Source: Clostridiales bacterium
GTDB lineage: Bacteria; Bacillota; Clostridia; Oscillospirales; Oscillospiraceae
Direction of reading: 5' to 3'
NCBI GenBank assembly: GCA_004556965.1
Contig: SFFE01000007.1
Span: forward strand, 1-64,000
DNA length: 64,000 nucleotides
Position numbers and translations under genes: made by a program. Positions 27,651-36,054 of the stretch are shown here, piece after piece. The notes beneath the pieces were generated by a model, which ran no database searches, was not told the origin of the DNA, and saw nothing but the letters and a program-made list of their open reading frames with translations. Position 1 is the first letter of the stretch. Each line of letters starts with the position of its first letter.

Positions 27651-27679
27651 TTTTCAATTTTGCCGGTCTGCGGTATAAT
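27651..27679 (+). promoter_or_regulatory. Promoter of HAD-fchA-folD operon
   Basis: TTTTCA (27651-27656), 17-base spacer and TATAAT (27674-27679), 33 bases before the TTG start. Confidence 0.6.
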
Positions 27680-27712
27680 AACCCATTATGACCAAATAAG
27701 GAGTTGCCGCCA

Positions 27713-28531
27713 TTGCGTTTGCTTGCAATTGATTTGGACGGAACCTGTCTCGATTCCAAAGACCGGCTTCCCGAATCCACGGTGCTGGCGCTGCGCCGCG
27801 CGCTGGGCGCCGGCGTCGCCGTCGTGCCGACGACCGGGCGCAATCTGCTCGGCGTGCCGAAGACGCTGCGCACCCTCCCCGGCGTGCGCTACGTGATTAC
27901 CTCCAACGGCGCGGCCATCTATGACCTGCAGGAGGACCGCACCGTCTACGAACGCCTGATCCCCTGCGGGCAGGCGATCGAACTGATGGAACGCTGCCGG
28001 GTACACGGCGCGCCGCAGGCCGTCACCATCGGGAAAAATATCATCGACGGGAACCCGCTCGTCGCCAAAATGCGCCACAAGCACTTTCATGATTTTGAAG
28101 ACAGCCTGCTCGCCCATGATCTGACGGCGTATGTGCGCGACGCCGGTGCGGATGTGGAGAAGCTGCACATCTTCTATTTAAAGAGGTGGAAGAGCGACCG
28201 CATCCTTGACCTGCTCCGGCAGGAGCCGGGCGTTTCGTTCAGCGGCACGCCGGGCGAGCACAGCGAGGTCGTCGCCGCCGGCGTCAACAAGGCCGGCGCG
28301 CTTGCGCACCTGTGCGCCATGCTGGGCACGGCGCCGGAGGAGACCGCCGCCATCGGCGATTCGGACAACGACGTGGAGATGCTGCGCTTTGTCGCGCGCT
28401 CGTTCGCCATGGGCAGCGCGCCTGACTACGTCAAGCAGGCGGCGAAGTTTGAAACGGACGACAGCGACCACGACGGCGTAGCCTACGCTGTGCAGCGGCT
28501 GCTGCGCGATTGGACGGAGGCGGGCGTATGA
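27713..28531 (+). CDS. HAD-superfamily Cof-type phosphatase
   Basis: A 272-residue cytoplasmic phosphatase of the Cof/YidA group acting on small phosphorylated metabolites. Motif I is IDLDGTCLDS, motif II lies in VVPTTGRN, and motif IV is GDSDNDVEML; the C2B cap fills the middle. AAGGAG is 9 bases before the TTG at 27713, which gives MRLLAIDLDGT; a TTG at 27704 is too close to the site. Its stop overlaps the fchA start, so it may act in one-carbon metabolism, but the substrate is unknown. Confidence 0.88.
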   Translation: MRLLAIDLDGTCLDSKDRLPESTVLALRRALGAGVAVVPTTGRNLLGVPKTLRTLPGVRYVITSNGAAIYDLQEDRTVYERLIPCGQAIELMERCRVHGAPQAVTIGKNIIDGNPLVAKMRHKHFHDFEDSLLAHDLTAYVRDAGADVEKLHIFYLKRWKSDRILDLLRQEPGVSFSGTPGEHSEVVAAGVNKAGALAHLCAMLGTAPEETAAIGDSDNDVEMLRFVARSFAMGSAPDYVKQAAKFETDDSDHDGVAYAVQRLLRDWTEAGV

Positions 28532-29157
28532 ACGACGAACTGCAAAGACTGACCTGCGGCGATTTCACCGCCGCGCTGGCTTCTGCCGCGCCGACGCCAG
28601 GCGGCGGAGGCGCCGCCGCGCTCACCGGGGCGCTGGCTGCGTCGCTCGGCGCGATGGCCGCAGCCGTCACCGCCGGGAACCCAAAGTTCGCCGGCGCTGC
28701 GCCGGAGTTGCTCGACCTTGCTGCCGAGGCCGGCCGGCTGCGCACCGCGCTGCTGGCGCTCATCGACGCGGACGCGCAGGGCTTCGCTCCGCTCGCCGCG
28801 GCCTACGCCATCCCAAAGAGCGACCCCGCGCGCTCCTCGACGCTCGCCGCTGCGTCTGAACAGGCGTGCGCCGCGCCGCTGGAAATGATGCGCCGCTGCT
28901 GTGAAATTGCAGAACTTTTGGAGAACGCGCTCGTCAAAACCAGCAAACTGTTGATTTCCGACGTCGGCTGCGGCGCGCAGCTTTGCCGCGCGGCGCTGAT
29001 TGCAGCGTCCATGAACGTATTTGTAAACACCGGTGCGCTCGACACGGCGGCGAAAGCGCGCATCGAGACGGAAGCCGGGGACATGCTCTCGCAGTATGTC
29101 CCGTTATGCGATCAAATTTCAGACGCCGCCATGCGGCGTCTGCGTGGAGGGCAATGA
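28528..29157 (+). CDS. fchA: FchA-type methenyl-THF cyclohydrolase / cyclodeaminase
   Basis: The 209-residue helical protein belongs to the FTCD_C/FchA family. It begins with LTCGDFTAALASAAPTPGGG, the glycine-rich segment that binds folate, followed by helices with ASLGAMAAAVT. FchA proteins hydrolyse 5,10-methenyl-THF to 10-formyl-THF or cyclise formimino-THF. It is coupled by ATGA overlap to the HAD gene and to folD. The adjacent FolD lacks its usual cyclohydrolase residues, which supports a methenyl-THF cyclohydrolase role. Confidence 0.88.
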   Translation: MNDELQRLTCGDFTAALASAAPTPGGGGAAALTGALAASLGAMAAAVTAGNPKFAGAAPELLDLAAEAGRLRTALLALIDADAQGFAPLAAAYAIPKSDPARSSTLAAASEQACAAPLEMMRRCCEIAELLENALVKTSKLLISDVGCGAQLCRAALIAASMNVFVNTGALDTAAKARIETEAGDMLSQYVPLCDQISDAAMRRLRGGQ

Positions 29158-29159
29158 CG

Positions 29160-29999
29160 ATGGAAAAACTGCTGCGCGGCGCGCCTGTGGCCGCCGCTCT
29201 GGAAGAAAAACTGAAAACGAAAGCCGCAGCGCTGCGGGAGCAGGGCGTCACGCCCACGCTCGCCATCGTGCGCGCCGGGGCGCAGGAGGGCGATCTCGCC
29301 TACCAGCGCAGCATCCAGCGCCGCGCCGAGCGGCTCGGCGTGGAGACCGTGTGCTTTGAGCTGCCGGGCGACTGCACCCAGCAGGCGCTGCTGGACGTGA
29401 TCGACCGCGTCAACGGCGACGGCGCCATCCACGGCTGCCTGCTGCTGCGCCCGCTGCCGAAGCAGGTTGACGAGCGCGCCGTGTGCGATGCGCTCTCGCC
29501 GGAAAAGGACATGGACTGCGTGTCCACCGGGGCGCTTGCGCGTGTGTTCACCAACCGGACGCCCATTCCGCCCTGCACCGCGCAGGCATGCATGGAGATT
29601 TTGGACTTTTACGGCGTCGATCCCGCGGGCAAGCGTGCGGTCGTCGTCGGGCGCAGTCTCGTCATCGGAAAGCCCGTCGCCATGCTGCTGCTGGCGCGCA
29701 ACGCCACCGTGACGGTCTGCCACAGCCGCACGGCCGATCTGCCCGCGTGCTGCCGCGAGGCGGATATTCTCATCGCTGCGGCCGGACAGGCTGGCCTGAT
29801 CGGCGCGGACTGCCTGTGCCCCGGCCAGATCGTGCTCGACGTGGGCATCCACACCGCGGCGGACGGCACGCTCTGCGGCGACGTGCGCTTTGCGGAGGCC
29901 GAGCCGATCGTGCAGGCGATCACCCCCGTGCCCGGCGGCGTCGGCAGCGTAACGACCACGCTGCTGCTGTCCCACGTGGTCGAAGCTGCTCAGAAATGA
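29160..29999 (+). CDS. folD: FolD-family methylene-THF dehydrogenase lacking cyclohydrolase residues
   Basis: This 279-residue protein has the two-domain FolD fold with PLPKQVDE, PEKDMDCVS, the Rossmann motif VVGRSLVIGKPVAMLL and the C-terminal TPVPGGVGSVTTTLLL. However, the conserved tyrosine (LAYQRSI) is followed at +4 by Ile instead of the catalytic lysine of classical YxxxK, and the usual Gln before PLP is Leu in LLLRPLP. I infer dehydrogenase activity without efficient cyclohydrolase activity. An ATG at 29154 overlaps the fchA stop, but GGAGG is best placed for the ATG at 29160. Confidence 0.9.
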   Translation: MEKLLRGAPVAAALEEKLKTKAAALREQGVTPTLAIVRAGAQEGDLAYQRSIQRRAERLGVETVCFELPGDCTQQALLDVIDRVNGDGAIHGCLLLRPLPKQVDERAVCDALSPEKDMDCVSTGALARVFTNRTPIPPCTAQACMEILDFYGVDPAGKRAVVVGRSLVIGKPVAMLLLARNATVTVCHSRTADLPACCREADILIAAAGQAGLIGADCLCPGQIVLDVGIHTAADGTLCGDVRFAEAEPIVQAITPVPGGVGSVTTTLLLSHVVEAAQK

Positions 30000-30019
30000 C
30001 GGCGCGCAGGGCGCGATCG

Positions 30020-30050
30020 CCGGATTTTTACGCGGGGTTTGAAAATCCGG
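30020..30050 (+). terminator. Hairpin after folD
   Basis: CCGGATTTT/AAAATCCGG with a 13-base loop lies 20 bases after the folD stop. There is no T-run, so it is a weak terminator candidate. Confidence 0.4.
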
Positions 30051-30091
30051 CTTGAAAACTCTGAAATTTTCTGAAAATTCACAAATATTTG

Positions 30092-30120
30092 TTATCTATT
30101 CCTGCATTTCCTGCTAGAAT
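30092..30120 (+). promoter_or_regulatory. Promoter of P-type ATPase gene
   Basis: An extended -10 TGC-TAGAAT (TAGAAT at 30115-30120) with a weak -35 TTATCT (30092-30097) at 17 bases, just before the TTG start at 30155. Confidence 0.4.
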
Positions 30121-30154
30121 ACAGGCAGCTTAAACAGACGCGGAGGCCGCAATC

Positions 30155-32602
30155 TTGGACAAACTGCTTCAAAAGCTACAAAACCCGAAAAAGAAAGAAG
30201 ACGATCTGCCTGTCCGGCAGGCGGTTCCGGTAGTCGAAGCCGACCCGGAGACCGGTCTGACCGCCGCGCAGGTGCGCGAGCGGACGGAGCGCGGATGGGC
30301 CAACACGCCCGTCGATCCGCCCGGAAAATCCGTCAAGCAGATCATCTTCAGCAACGTGTTCACGTACTTCAACATGATCTTCTTCCTGCTGGCGCTGTGC
30401 GTCATCGCCGTGCAGCAGTGGCTGAACCTGACGTTCATGGGGATCATTATTATCAACACCGCCATCGGCATCGTGCAGGAGATCCGCTCGAAGCGTACGC
30501 TCGAAAAGCTGAACATCCTCGCTTCGCCCAAGGCCGTCGTCGTCCGCGACGGCAAGCGCAGTACGGTCGGCACCGAAACGCTCGTGCGCGACGATATCGT
30601 GGTGTTCGCCGCCGGAAACCAGATTTATGCGGACGCTGTGGTGGCGGACGGGGAGTGCTACGTGAACGAGGCGCTCATCACCGGCGAGTCGGACGAGATC
30701 AAAAAGCAGCCCGGCGACCAGCTTTTGTCCGGCAGCTTCATCGTGAGCGGTCTCTGCCGCGCGCGGCTGACCGCCGTCGGCGCGGATTCCTACGTCTCGC
30801 GCCTGACGCTGGAGGCCAAGCAGGCCAAAAAGCCGCAGACCTCCGAAATGATGCGCTCGCTGCAAAGTCTCGTGAAGTGGATCGGCGTGATCGTTATTCC
30901 GCTGGGCGTCATCATGTTCATCAAGGAATTCATCTGGCTGGGTCGGGACATCCCCGTTGCCGTGACCTCCACGGTCGGCTCGATCATCGGCATGATTCCG
31001 GAGGGGCTGTACCTGCTGACGAGCCTTGCGCTCGTCGCGGGCGTGGTGCGTCTGGCGCAGCGCAAAACGCTGGTGCATGAGCTGGACTGCATCGAGACGC
31101 TCGCACGCGTGGATACGCTGTGCGTGGACAAGACCGGCACCGTCACGGAAAACAAGATGATCGTGGAGGATGTGCACCTCCTGTGTGAGGACCGCTTCAC
31201 GCTCGACGATATCCGCATGATCATGTCCGACTACGTGTACGCCATGCAGGCGGACAACGACACCATGGCCGCCCTGCGCCGGTACTTCACCGGCGAGGTG
31301 ACGCAGCAGTCCATTGCGGCGCTGCCGTTTTCCTCTGCGAAAAAATACGGCGGCGTGTCCTTCCACGATGACGAAACGTACCTGCTCGGCGCGCCGGACG
31401 TGCTGCTCGCCGGGCGGGAAAACCCTTATGCCGAGCAGATCGAGGCGTACTCCGCCAAGGGCTGCCGCGTGCTGCTGCTGGGCATGTACGACGGCTCGCT
31501 GGAGGATGAGACGCTCTCGGCCGACCTGCTGCCGCTGGCGCTCATTTTGCTCTCGAACAAGATCCGCGCAGAAGCGCCCGAGACGTTCGGCTACTTCGCC
31601 AGACAGGGCGTGGCCGTGAAGGTCATCTCCGGCGATAATGCGCTGACCGTCTCCGAGGTCGCCAAGCGCGCCGGCATTGAAAACGCCGACAAATTTGTCG
31701 ATGCGCGCACGCTCACGAGCGACGACATGATCCGCGAGGCCGCAGGACAGTACACCGTCTTTGGCCGCGTCACGCCCGCGCAGAAGCGCAAGCTCGTGCA
31801 GGCGCTCAAGGCCGACGGCCACACCGTCGCCATGACGGGCGACGGCGTGAACGATGTGCTCGCGCTCAAGGAGGCGGACTGCTCCATCGCCATGGCCTCC
31901 GGCAGCGACGTGGCCTGTCAGGTGTCGCACATCGTGCTGCTCGACTCGAACTTTGCGTCCATGCCGTCCGTCGTGGCGGAGGGCCGCCGCGTCATCAACA
32001 ACATTGAGCGCAGCGCCTCGCTGTATCTCGTCAAGAACATTTTCACGTTTTTCCTCGCGTTTATCACGCTGTTTGCCACGCTGCCGTACCCGTTCAGCCC
32101 GGCACAGCTCAGTCTTGTGAACGCGCTGACCATCGGGATCCCGTCGTTCATCCTGGCCATGGAGCCGAACGAGAACCTGATCACCGGCAAATTCCTGCGC
32201 AACGTCATTTTCCGGGCGCTGCCCACCGCGGCGACCGATCTGGTGCTGATCGTCGGCATTCTGCTGTTTTACATTGCGTTCCAACTGGACGACAGCGCCA
32301 TGAGCACCATCTGCACCGGCGTTATGGGCATTGTCGGTCTCATGATGGTGCATCGCACCTGCAAGCCGTACAACCCCATCCGCAAGGCTATGATGATCGC
32401 GCTGCTCGTGCTGTTCGTGATCGCCTACTTCTTCCTGCCGGAACTGTTCACGCTCACAACTCTGGATTTTTCCAGTGCGCTCATCCTCATCGTGTTCGGC
32501 ATGCTGGCCTGGCCGGTGCTGAACGTTTTCAGCCGGCTGACCGACCAGATCAAGGACTGGTGGCTGAACCGCAGAAAACACGGCGCCAAAGCAAAGTCAT
32601 AA
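30155..32602 (+). CDS. P-type cation-transporting ATPase, CtpE-like
   Basis: An 815-residue P-type ATPase. The actuator loop has ALITGESDE, TM4 has MIPEGLYLLTS, the phosphorylation site is CVDKTGTVTE, the nucleotide domain is short, and the hinge is MTGDGVNDVLALKEADCSIAM. TM6 reads NALTIGIPSFILAMEPN. No N-terminal metal-binding domain is present. The PEGL and LVNAxTIGIP features resemble CtpE-type pumps linked to calcium in mycobacteria, so a calcium or related divalent ion is plausible but inferred. It starts at TTG with GGAGG 9 bases before, as a single gene. Confidence 0.88.
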   Translation: MDKLLQKLQNPKKKEDDLPVRQAVPVVEADPETGLTAAQVRERTERGWANTPVDPPGKSVKQIIFSNVFTYFNMIFFLLALCVIAVQQWLNLTFMGIIIINTAIGIVQEIRSKRTLEKLNILASPKAVVVRDGKRSTVGTETLVRDDIVVFAAGNQIYADAVVADGECYVNEALITGESDEIKKQPGDQLLSGSFIVSGLCRARLTAVGADSYVSRLTLEAKQAKKPQTSEMMRSLQSLVKWIGVIVIPLGVIMFIKEFIWLGRDIPVAVTSTVGSIIGMIPEGLYLLTSLALVAGVVRLAQRKTLVHELDCIETLARVDTLCVDKTGTVTENKMIVEDVHLLCEDRFTLDDIRMIMSDYVYAMQADNDTMAALRRYFTGEVTQQSIAALPFSSAKKYGGVSFHDDETYLLGAPDVLLAGRENPYAEQIEAYSAKGCRVLLLGMYDGSLEDETLSADLLPLALILLSNKIRAEAPETFGYFARQGVAVKVISGDNALTVSEVAKRAGIENADKFVDARTLTSDDMIREAAGQYTVFGRVTPAQKRKLVQALKADGHTVAMTGDGVNDVLALKEADCSIAMASGSDVACQVSHIVLLDSNFASMPSVVAEGRRVINNIERSASLYLVKNIFTFFLAFITLFATLPYPFSPAQLSLVNALTIGIPSFILAMEPNENLITGKFLRNVIFRALPTAATDLVLIVGILLFYIAFQLDDSAMSTICTGVMGIVGLMMVHRTCKPYNPIRKAMMIALLVLFVIAYFFLPELFTLTTLDFSSALILIVFGMLAWPVLNVFSRLTDQIKDWWLNRRKHGAKAKS

Positions 32603-32619
32603 CAGCGCCGACCATACAA

Positions 32620-32653
32620 GCAACCCCCGGCATGCAAAGATGCCGGGGGTTGC
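32620..32653 (+). terminator. Terminator of P-type ATPase
   Basis: A 14-bp stem GCAACCCCCGGCAT/ATGCCGGGGGTTGC with a 6-base loop follows the stop codon. It lacks a clean T-run. Confidence 0.65.
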
Positions 32654-32783
32654 TGCTGAAAAAGGGAGTGCCGGGGCGCGCCGGAGGTGCACAACCCGGC
32701 CGGGGTGTATACGGAAAGACCTGCGGGGGCTTGCAGATCAGAAGTCAACGACGTTTAGGAGCGCGCCGGTTCCGGCCTTCCGT

Positions 32784-33506
32784 TTATTTTCGGCGCGGGA
32801 CTCTGCCCGGAGACGCTTTTGAGACCTGCGCCAGCTCCTCCAGACTGGTCCAATCCTCAATGCGGATCTTGCCGCGGCTGGTGCGCAGCAGGCCGAGCTG
32901 CCGGAGCCCGTCGATCTCGCGGCTGATAACCTCGCGCGTGGTTCCGAGATGGCGCGCGATCTCCTCGTGCGTGATGCGGGCAAAGCCGTCTTCCGGGTGG
33001 GACTCCACCTTTTCCAGCAGCACGCGCGCGATTCCGCTGCGCAGCGGGTTAAAGAAGTAGAACTCAATGTTGTTCAGAACGGTCTGCATATTAGCCGCCG
33101 CGGTGCGCACCAGAAACGGCGTGATCTCCGGCGCGGCCAGACTCAGCGGCTCCAGACAGGCGGTGTTGATATAGGCGAATACCGAGTCGCAGCTCGCCTG
33201 CAGAATGGGGACTGTGTCCCCCGCGGCGGCGCTGTCGAGCGTGAGCAAATAACAGCAGGAGCCGGGATGCTGGATCATCAGCGTGATCTCACGCCCGGAG
33301 GCGACGGCGATGTAGACGCGCAGCGCGCCCTCCAGCACCATGAACAGGCCGTTTTTCTCCGGCATGGTGAACTCAACGCTGTCTCCCGCCCGATAGGAGC
33401 GGACGATGGTGTTCCGGCGCAGCAGATTGCGCTGGTCTTCGGAAAGCGCATCCCAAAAAGGGAGGCAGAAAGAAAAATCGTAGTTTTTTGTCTTTCGTTC
33501 CGTCAT
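32784..33506 (-). CDS. Crp/Fnr-family transcriptional regulator
   Basis: The 240-residue protein has a cNMP-like barrel (FTMPEKNGLFMVLEGALRVY) and a winged helix with HEEIARHLGTTREVISREID. The N-terminal SFCLPFWDALSEDQRNLLRR closely parallels the regulator at 26793, so the two are paralogues. Cysteines are scattered and do not form an obvious FNR cluster. AGGAGAT precedes the ATG at 33506. Its target is unknown; it faces the P-type ATPase tail to tail and shares an AT-rich spacer with the TetR gene. Confidence 0.87.
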   Translation of the reverse strand: MTERKTKNYDFSFCLPFWDALSEDQRNLLRRNTIVRSYRAGDSVEFTMPEKNGLFMVLEGALRVYIAVASGREITLMIQHPGSCCYLLTLDSAAAGDTVPILQASCDSVFAYINTACLEPLSLAAPEITPFLVRTAAANMQTVLNNIEFYFFNPLRSGIARVLLEKVESHPEDGFARITHEEIARHLGTTREVISREIDGLRQLGLLRTSRGKIRIEDWTSLEELAQVSKASPGRVPRRK

Positions 33507-33573
33507 AATGAGATCTCCTGCGCAGACGCAAACATCTGTAAGCTGCACTCACATGTGTTATGGATATCGTTTT

Positions 33574-33592
33574 ATGTTATTTGCACTAACAT
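33574..33592. promoter_or_regulatory. Operator-like dyad upstream of the Crp/Fnr gene
   Basis: ATGTTA (33574-33579) and TAACAT (33587-33592) form 6-base arms around 7 bases in the AT-rich 225-bp spacer upstream of the regulator, a geometry usual for this family. Confidence 0.4.
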
Positions 33593-33731
33593 TTGTTTGT
33601 AAAAAAATTTTCTGTGCATACAGCGGGAATTTTCATTGGGATGTTAATATCTTAGCAAATACACGCCGCTTTTCCGTGCTATTTGTTACGCAAAGAGGCA
33701 GAAATTTGTTTTTAATCAACATTCACAAATT

Positions 33732-34355
33732 TCAACGTTCGTTTTTGATATAATTGGCAATCAACTCGCCGGTAAACCGCACGATTTCGACCGGGGAGAC
33801 GCCGAACGATACATTTTCATAGATCGTGGTACCGGTATATGCGTTCAGCAGGCACTGGTAGACGGCGTAAATGTTGACGTCCGGCCGGATCGAACCGTCG
33901 GCCACGCCTTCGCGCAGCGCCTTGAGCACGGGGATCGGGATCTCCTTATCGTAGTAATTCCAGAAGACGTTTTGAACCTCGTTGCCCTGCGTCTTTTCGG
34001 AGTAGGAGGAAAACATCTCGCGGGTGTAGTCGTACCATTCCGGCATTTCGTGATAAAAGCTGAAATATATGTCCATGCAGGCGACGAATTTTTCATAGCC
34101 GTTCTGCGGTTTGGGCGTGATGCGGACATAGCGCTCCATGAAGGCGCTGTAAAACGTGACGAGCGCGTCCTGCCACGCGGCGAACACAAGCGCGTCCTTG
34201 TTTTGGAAATAGCGGTACAGCGAGGTCGGCGTGAGATTGGCGGCCTCGGCAATGCGGGTGATCGGCGTGGCGGCGATGCCGTCGGAAATGAACAGGCTCT
34301 GCGCAGTTTTGATGACTTTCTGGATGTTATACGCGCGTTCTTCGCTGCGTTTCAT
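33732..34355 (-). CDS. TetR-family transcriptional regulator
   Basis: The 207-residue protein has an N-terminal TetR helix-turn-helix: AQSLFISDGIAATPITRIAEAANLTPTSLYRYFQNKD is the family pattern, broken here by its functional parts (helix 1 about 14-24, recognition helix about 43-52). The C-terminal half is aromatic-rich, as for a ligand pocket. GAGGTG lies 10 bases before the ATG. It is divergent from the EFR1 ferredoxin gene with a shared palindromic operator, so autoregulation and control of that gene are likely. The inducer is unknown. Confidence 0.9.
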   Translation of the reverse strand: MKRSEERAYNIQKVIKTAQSLFISDGIAATPITRIAEAANLTPTSLYRYFQNKDALVFAAWQDALVTFYSAFMERYVRITPKPQNGYEKFVACMDIYFSFYHEMPEWYDYTREMFSSYSEKTQGNEVQNVFWNYYDKEIPIPVLKALREGVADGSIRPDVNIYAVYQCLLNAYTGTTIYENVSFGVSPVEIVRFTGELIANYIKNER

Positions 34356-34431
34356 GGCAGTTTCACCTCAAACAAGTTCCGCCCGGCGCGTCAGCGGCGG
34401 CGGTGGATGGCCGGGAAAAGGGTCTGCGTTT

Positions 34432-34460
34432 AGTATGCCACACTTCTCCGGTGTTTGCAA
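34432..34460 (-). promoter_or_regulatory. Promoter of TetR gene
   Basis: Minus-strand TTGCAA (34455-34460), 17-base spacer, CATACT (34432-34437). Confidence 0.5.
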
Positions 34461-34481
34461 CGCTGAAAAATGGCACGATTC

Positions 34482-34499
34482 GGCGCAAATGATTGCGCC
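34482..34499. promoter_or_regulatory. Probable TetR operator
   Basis: GGCGCAA-ATGA-TTGCGCC is a perfect 18-bp palindrome. Its right arm coincides with the -35 box of the EFR1 ferredoxin promoter, so binding would block that gene. Confidence 0.65.
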
Positions 34500-34521
34500 G
34501 GGACATGGGGTATGGTATAGT
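34493..34521 (+). promoter_or_regulatory. Promoter of EFR1 ferredoxin gene
   Basis: TTGCGC (34493-34498), 17-base spacer, TATAGT (34516-34521), overlapped by the 34482-34499 palindrome. Confidence 0.55.
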
Positions 34522-34582
34522 GGGGGCAGAGATTCGATGACGACGCGCGCCGATTGGGCGTGAAAAATGAGGAGGAATTTTT

Positions 34583-35353
34583 GTGCAGATCCGAAAAACG
34601 ACCGTTTTGTATTTCAGCCCGACCGGCGGCACGAAGAAGGTCGCACAGCTTCTGGCGCAGGCGCTGTCCGCCGAGGAGGCGGACATTACCGTCAGCGTGC
34701 CGGAGCAGGCGCGGCGCTTTGGCGCGGATGAGCTGGTGGTGCTGTGCGTGCCGGTGTACGGCGGGCGCGTACCGCTGCCGTTCTGCGGCCGTGTGCGCGA
34801 GCTGACCGGCGAGCAGACGATGCTGGCGCTTGTTGCGGTGTACGGCAACCGCGCCGTGGACGACGCGCTGCTGGAGACGCAGCTTCTGGCGAACCGGCAG
34901 GGCTTCGTCACGGTGGCGGCGGCGGCGTTCATTGCGCCGCACTCGATCGACACGCAGTACGGCGCGGGCCGCCCGAATGCGGACGATGTGGCGATTCTGA
35001 ACGATTTTGCCCAAAAGCTTGCCGCCAAGGCCGCCGCCGCGGAAAGCGCCAGGGCGGCGGAGATCACCGCGCCTGGCAATCAGCCGCTGCGGGAGTATAA
35101 GGGGCTGCCGCTCAAGCCTGTGGTGTCGATGAGCTGCACCGGCTGCGGCCTCTGCGCCAAGAACTGCCCGGCCGGGGCAATCGACCCGAAAAACCCGAAA
35201 AAGCTCGATAAGAACAAATGTATCTCCTGCATGCGCTGCATCATGATCTGCCCGAACACGGCGCGCAAGATCCCGGCGCCGCTCATGCTCGCAGCGCGCG
35301 GCTCCCTGAAAAAGATGTGCTCCGGCGTGTGCACCCCTGCTGTCTATCTGTGA
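34583..35353 (+). CDS. EFR1-family flavodoxin-ferredoxin protein
   Basis: The 256-residue protein has an N-terminal flavodoxin-like domain with the phosphate loop FSPTGGTKKVA (residues about 11-21) and a VPVYGGRVP segment. A C-terminal bacterial ferredoxin module carries two full clusters: CTGCGLCAKNCP and CISCMRCIMICP. It probably moves electrons in an anaerobic redox pathway. Translation starts at GTG, with GAGGAGG upstream. It is followed 11 bases later by the cyclase gene and faces the divergent TetR. Confidence 0.9.
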   Translation: MQIRKTTVLYFSPTGGTKKVAQLLAQALSAEEADITVSVPEQARRFGADELVVLCVPVYGGRVPLPFCGRVRELTGEQTMLALVAVYGNRAVDDALLETQLLANRQGFVTVAAAAFIAPHSIDTQYGAGRPNADDVAILNDFAQKLAAKAAAAESARAAEITAPGNQPLREYKGLPLKPVVSMSCTGCGLCAKNCPAGAIDPKNPKKLDKNKCISCMRCIMICPNTARKIPAPLMLAARGSLKKMCSGVCTPAVYL

Positions 35354-35364
35354 GCGGAACGCCC

Positions 35365-36006
35365 ATGAAAGTTCTTGATCTGACCCAAACGGTCTCCGGC
35401 CGCACGATGGTCTATCCCGGCACAGAGCCGGCAGAGCTGACCCCGGCCAATACGCTGGAGCGCGACGGCTTCCGCGAGACGCGGCTGCGCCTGTATTCCC
35501 ACACCGGCACGCACATGGACGCCCCGGCGCACATGCTGCCGGACGCGCCGTATCTGGACGAGCTGGACGCGGCGCAGTTTTGCGGCAAGGGCTATGTGCT
35601 CGACTGCGCGCCGCTCGGCGCGGGCGGACGGGTGACGGCGGAGATGCTCCGCGCTGTGCCGGAGCTGCGAACGGTTGATTTTCTCCTCCTGCACACCGGC
35701 TGGGATGCGTTTTGGGGTACGCCGGACTATTTCGGCGCGTTCCCGGTGCTGACGGTCGAGGCCGCGCAGGTTCTGGCGAAACTGGGACTCAAGGGCGTCG
35801 CGGTGGACGCGATGAGCGTCGATCCGATGGACAGCACGGAATTCCCCGTTCACCATGTGCTGTTCGAGCATGGGATACTCTCCATCGAAAATCTGTGCAA
35901 TCTGTCGGAGGTCTGCGGTCAAACCGTCTGGTTTGCCGCACTGCCGCTGAAATTCCAGCAGTCCGACGGCGCGCCGGTCCGCGCGATCTGTATCACAGAC
36001 GACTAA
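35365..36006 (+). CDS. Cyclase-family (kynurenine formamidase-like) hydrolase
   Basis: A 213-residue member of the cyclase/KynB family of metal-dependent hydrolases. The zinc-binding signature HTGTHMDAPAHM is at about residues 50-61, with a second set of conserved residues near AVDAMSVDPMD and HHVLFEHGILSIENL. Family members hydrolyse N-formylkynurenine, isatin or related amides; the natural substrate here is unknown. It follows the EFR1 gene in the same transcript. The ribosome site is weak (GAGCGGA). Confidence 0.87.
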   Translation: MKVLDLTQTVSGRTMVYPGTEPAELTPANTLERDGFRETRLRLYSHTGTHMDAPAHMLPDAPYLDELDAAQFCGKGYVLDCAPLGAGGRVTAEMLRAVPELRTVDFLLLHTGWDAFWGTPDYFGAFPVLTVEAAQVLAKLGLKGVAVDAMSVDPMDSTEFPVHHVLFEHGILSIENLCNLSEVCGQTVWFAALPLKFQQSDGAPVRAICITDD

Positions 36007-36043
36007 AGCACTTGCCCCGGCCTTTGGCCGGGGCAAGTGCTTT
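36005..36043. terminator. Bidirectional terminator
   Basis: An 18-bp stem AAAGCACTTGCCCCGGCC/GGCCGGGGCAAGTGCTTT with a TTT loop begins inside the cyclase stop codon, between converging genes. Confidence 0.85.
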
Positions 36044-36054
36044 TGTATGTGGGA

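Noticed and set aside
30155..32602. Potassium (KdpB) or heavy-metal P-type ATPase
   Set aside because: No CPx motif in TM4 and no metal-binding domain; the PEGL TM4 fits CtpE-like pumps better.
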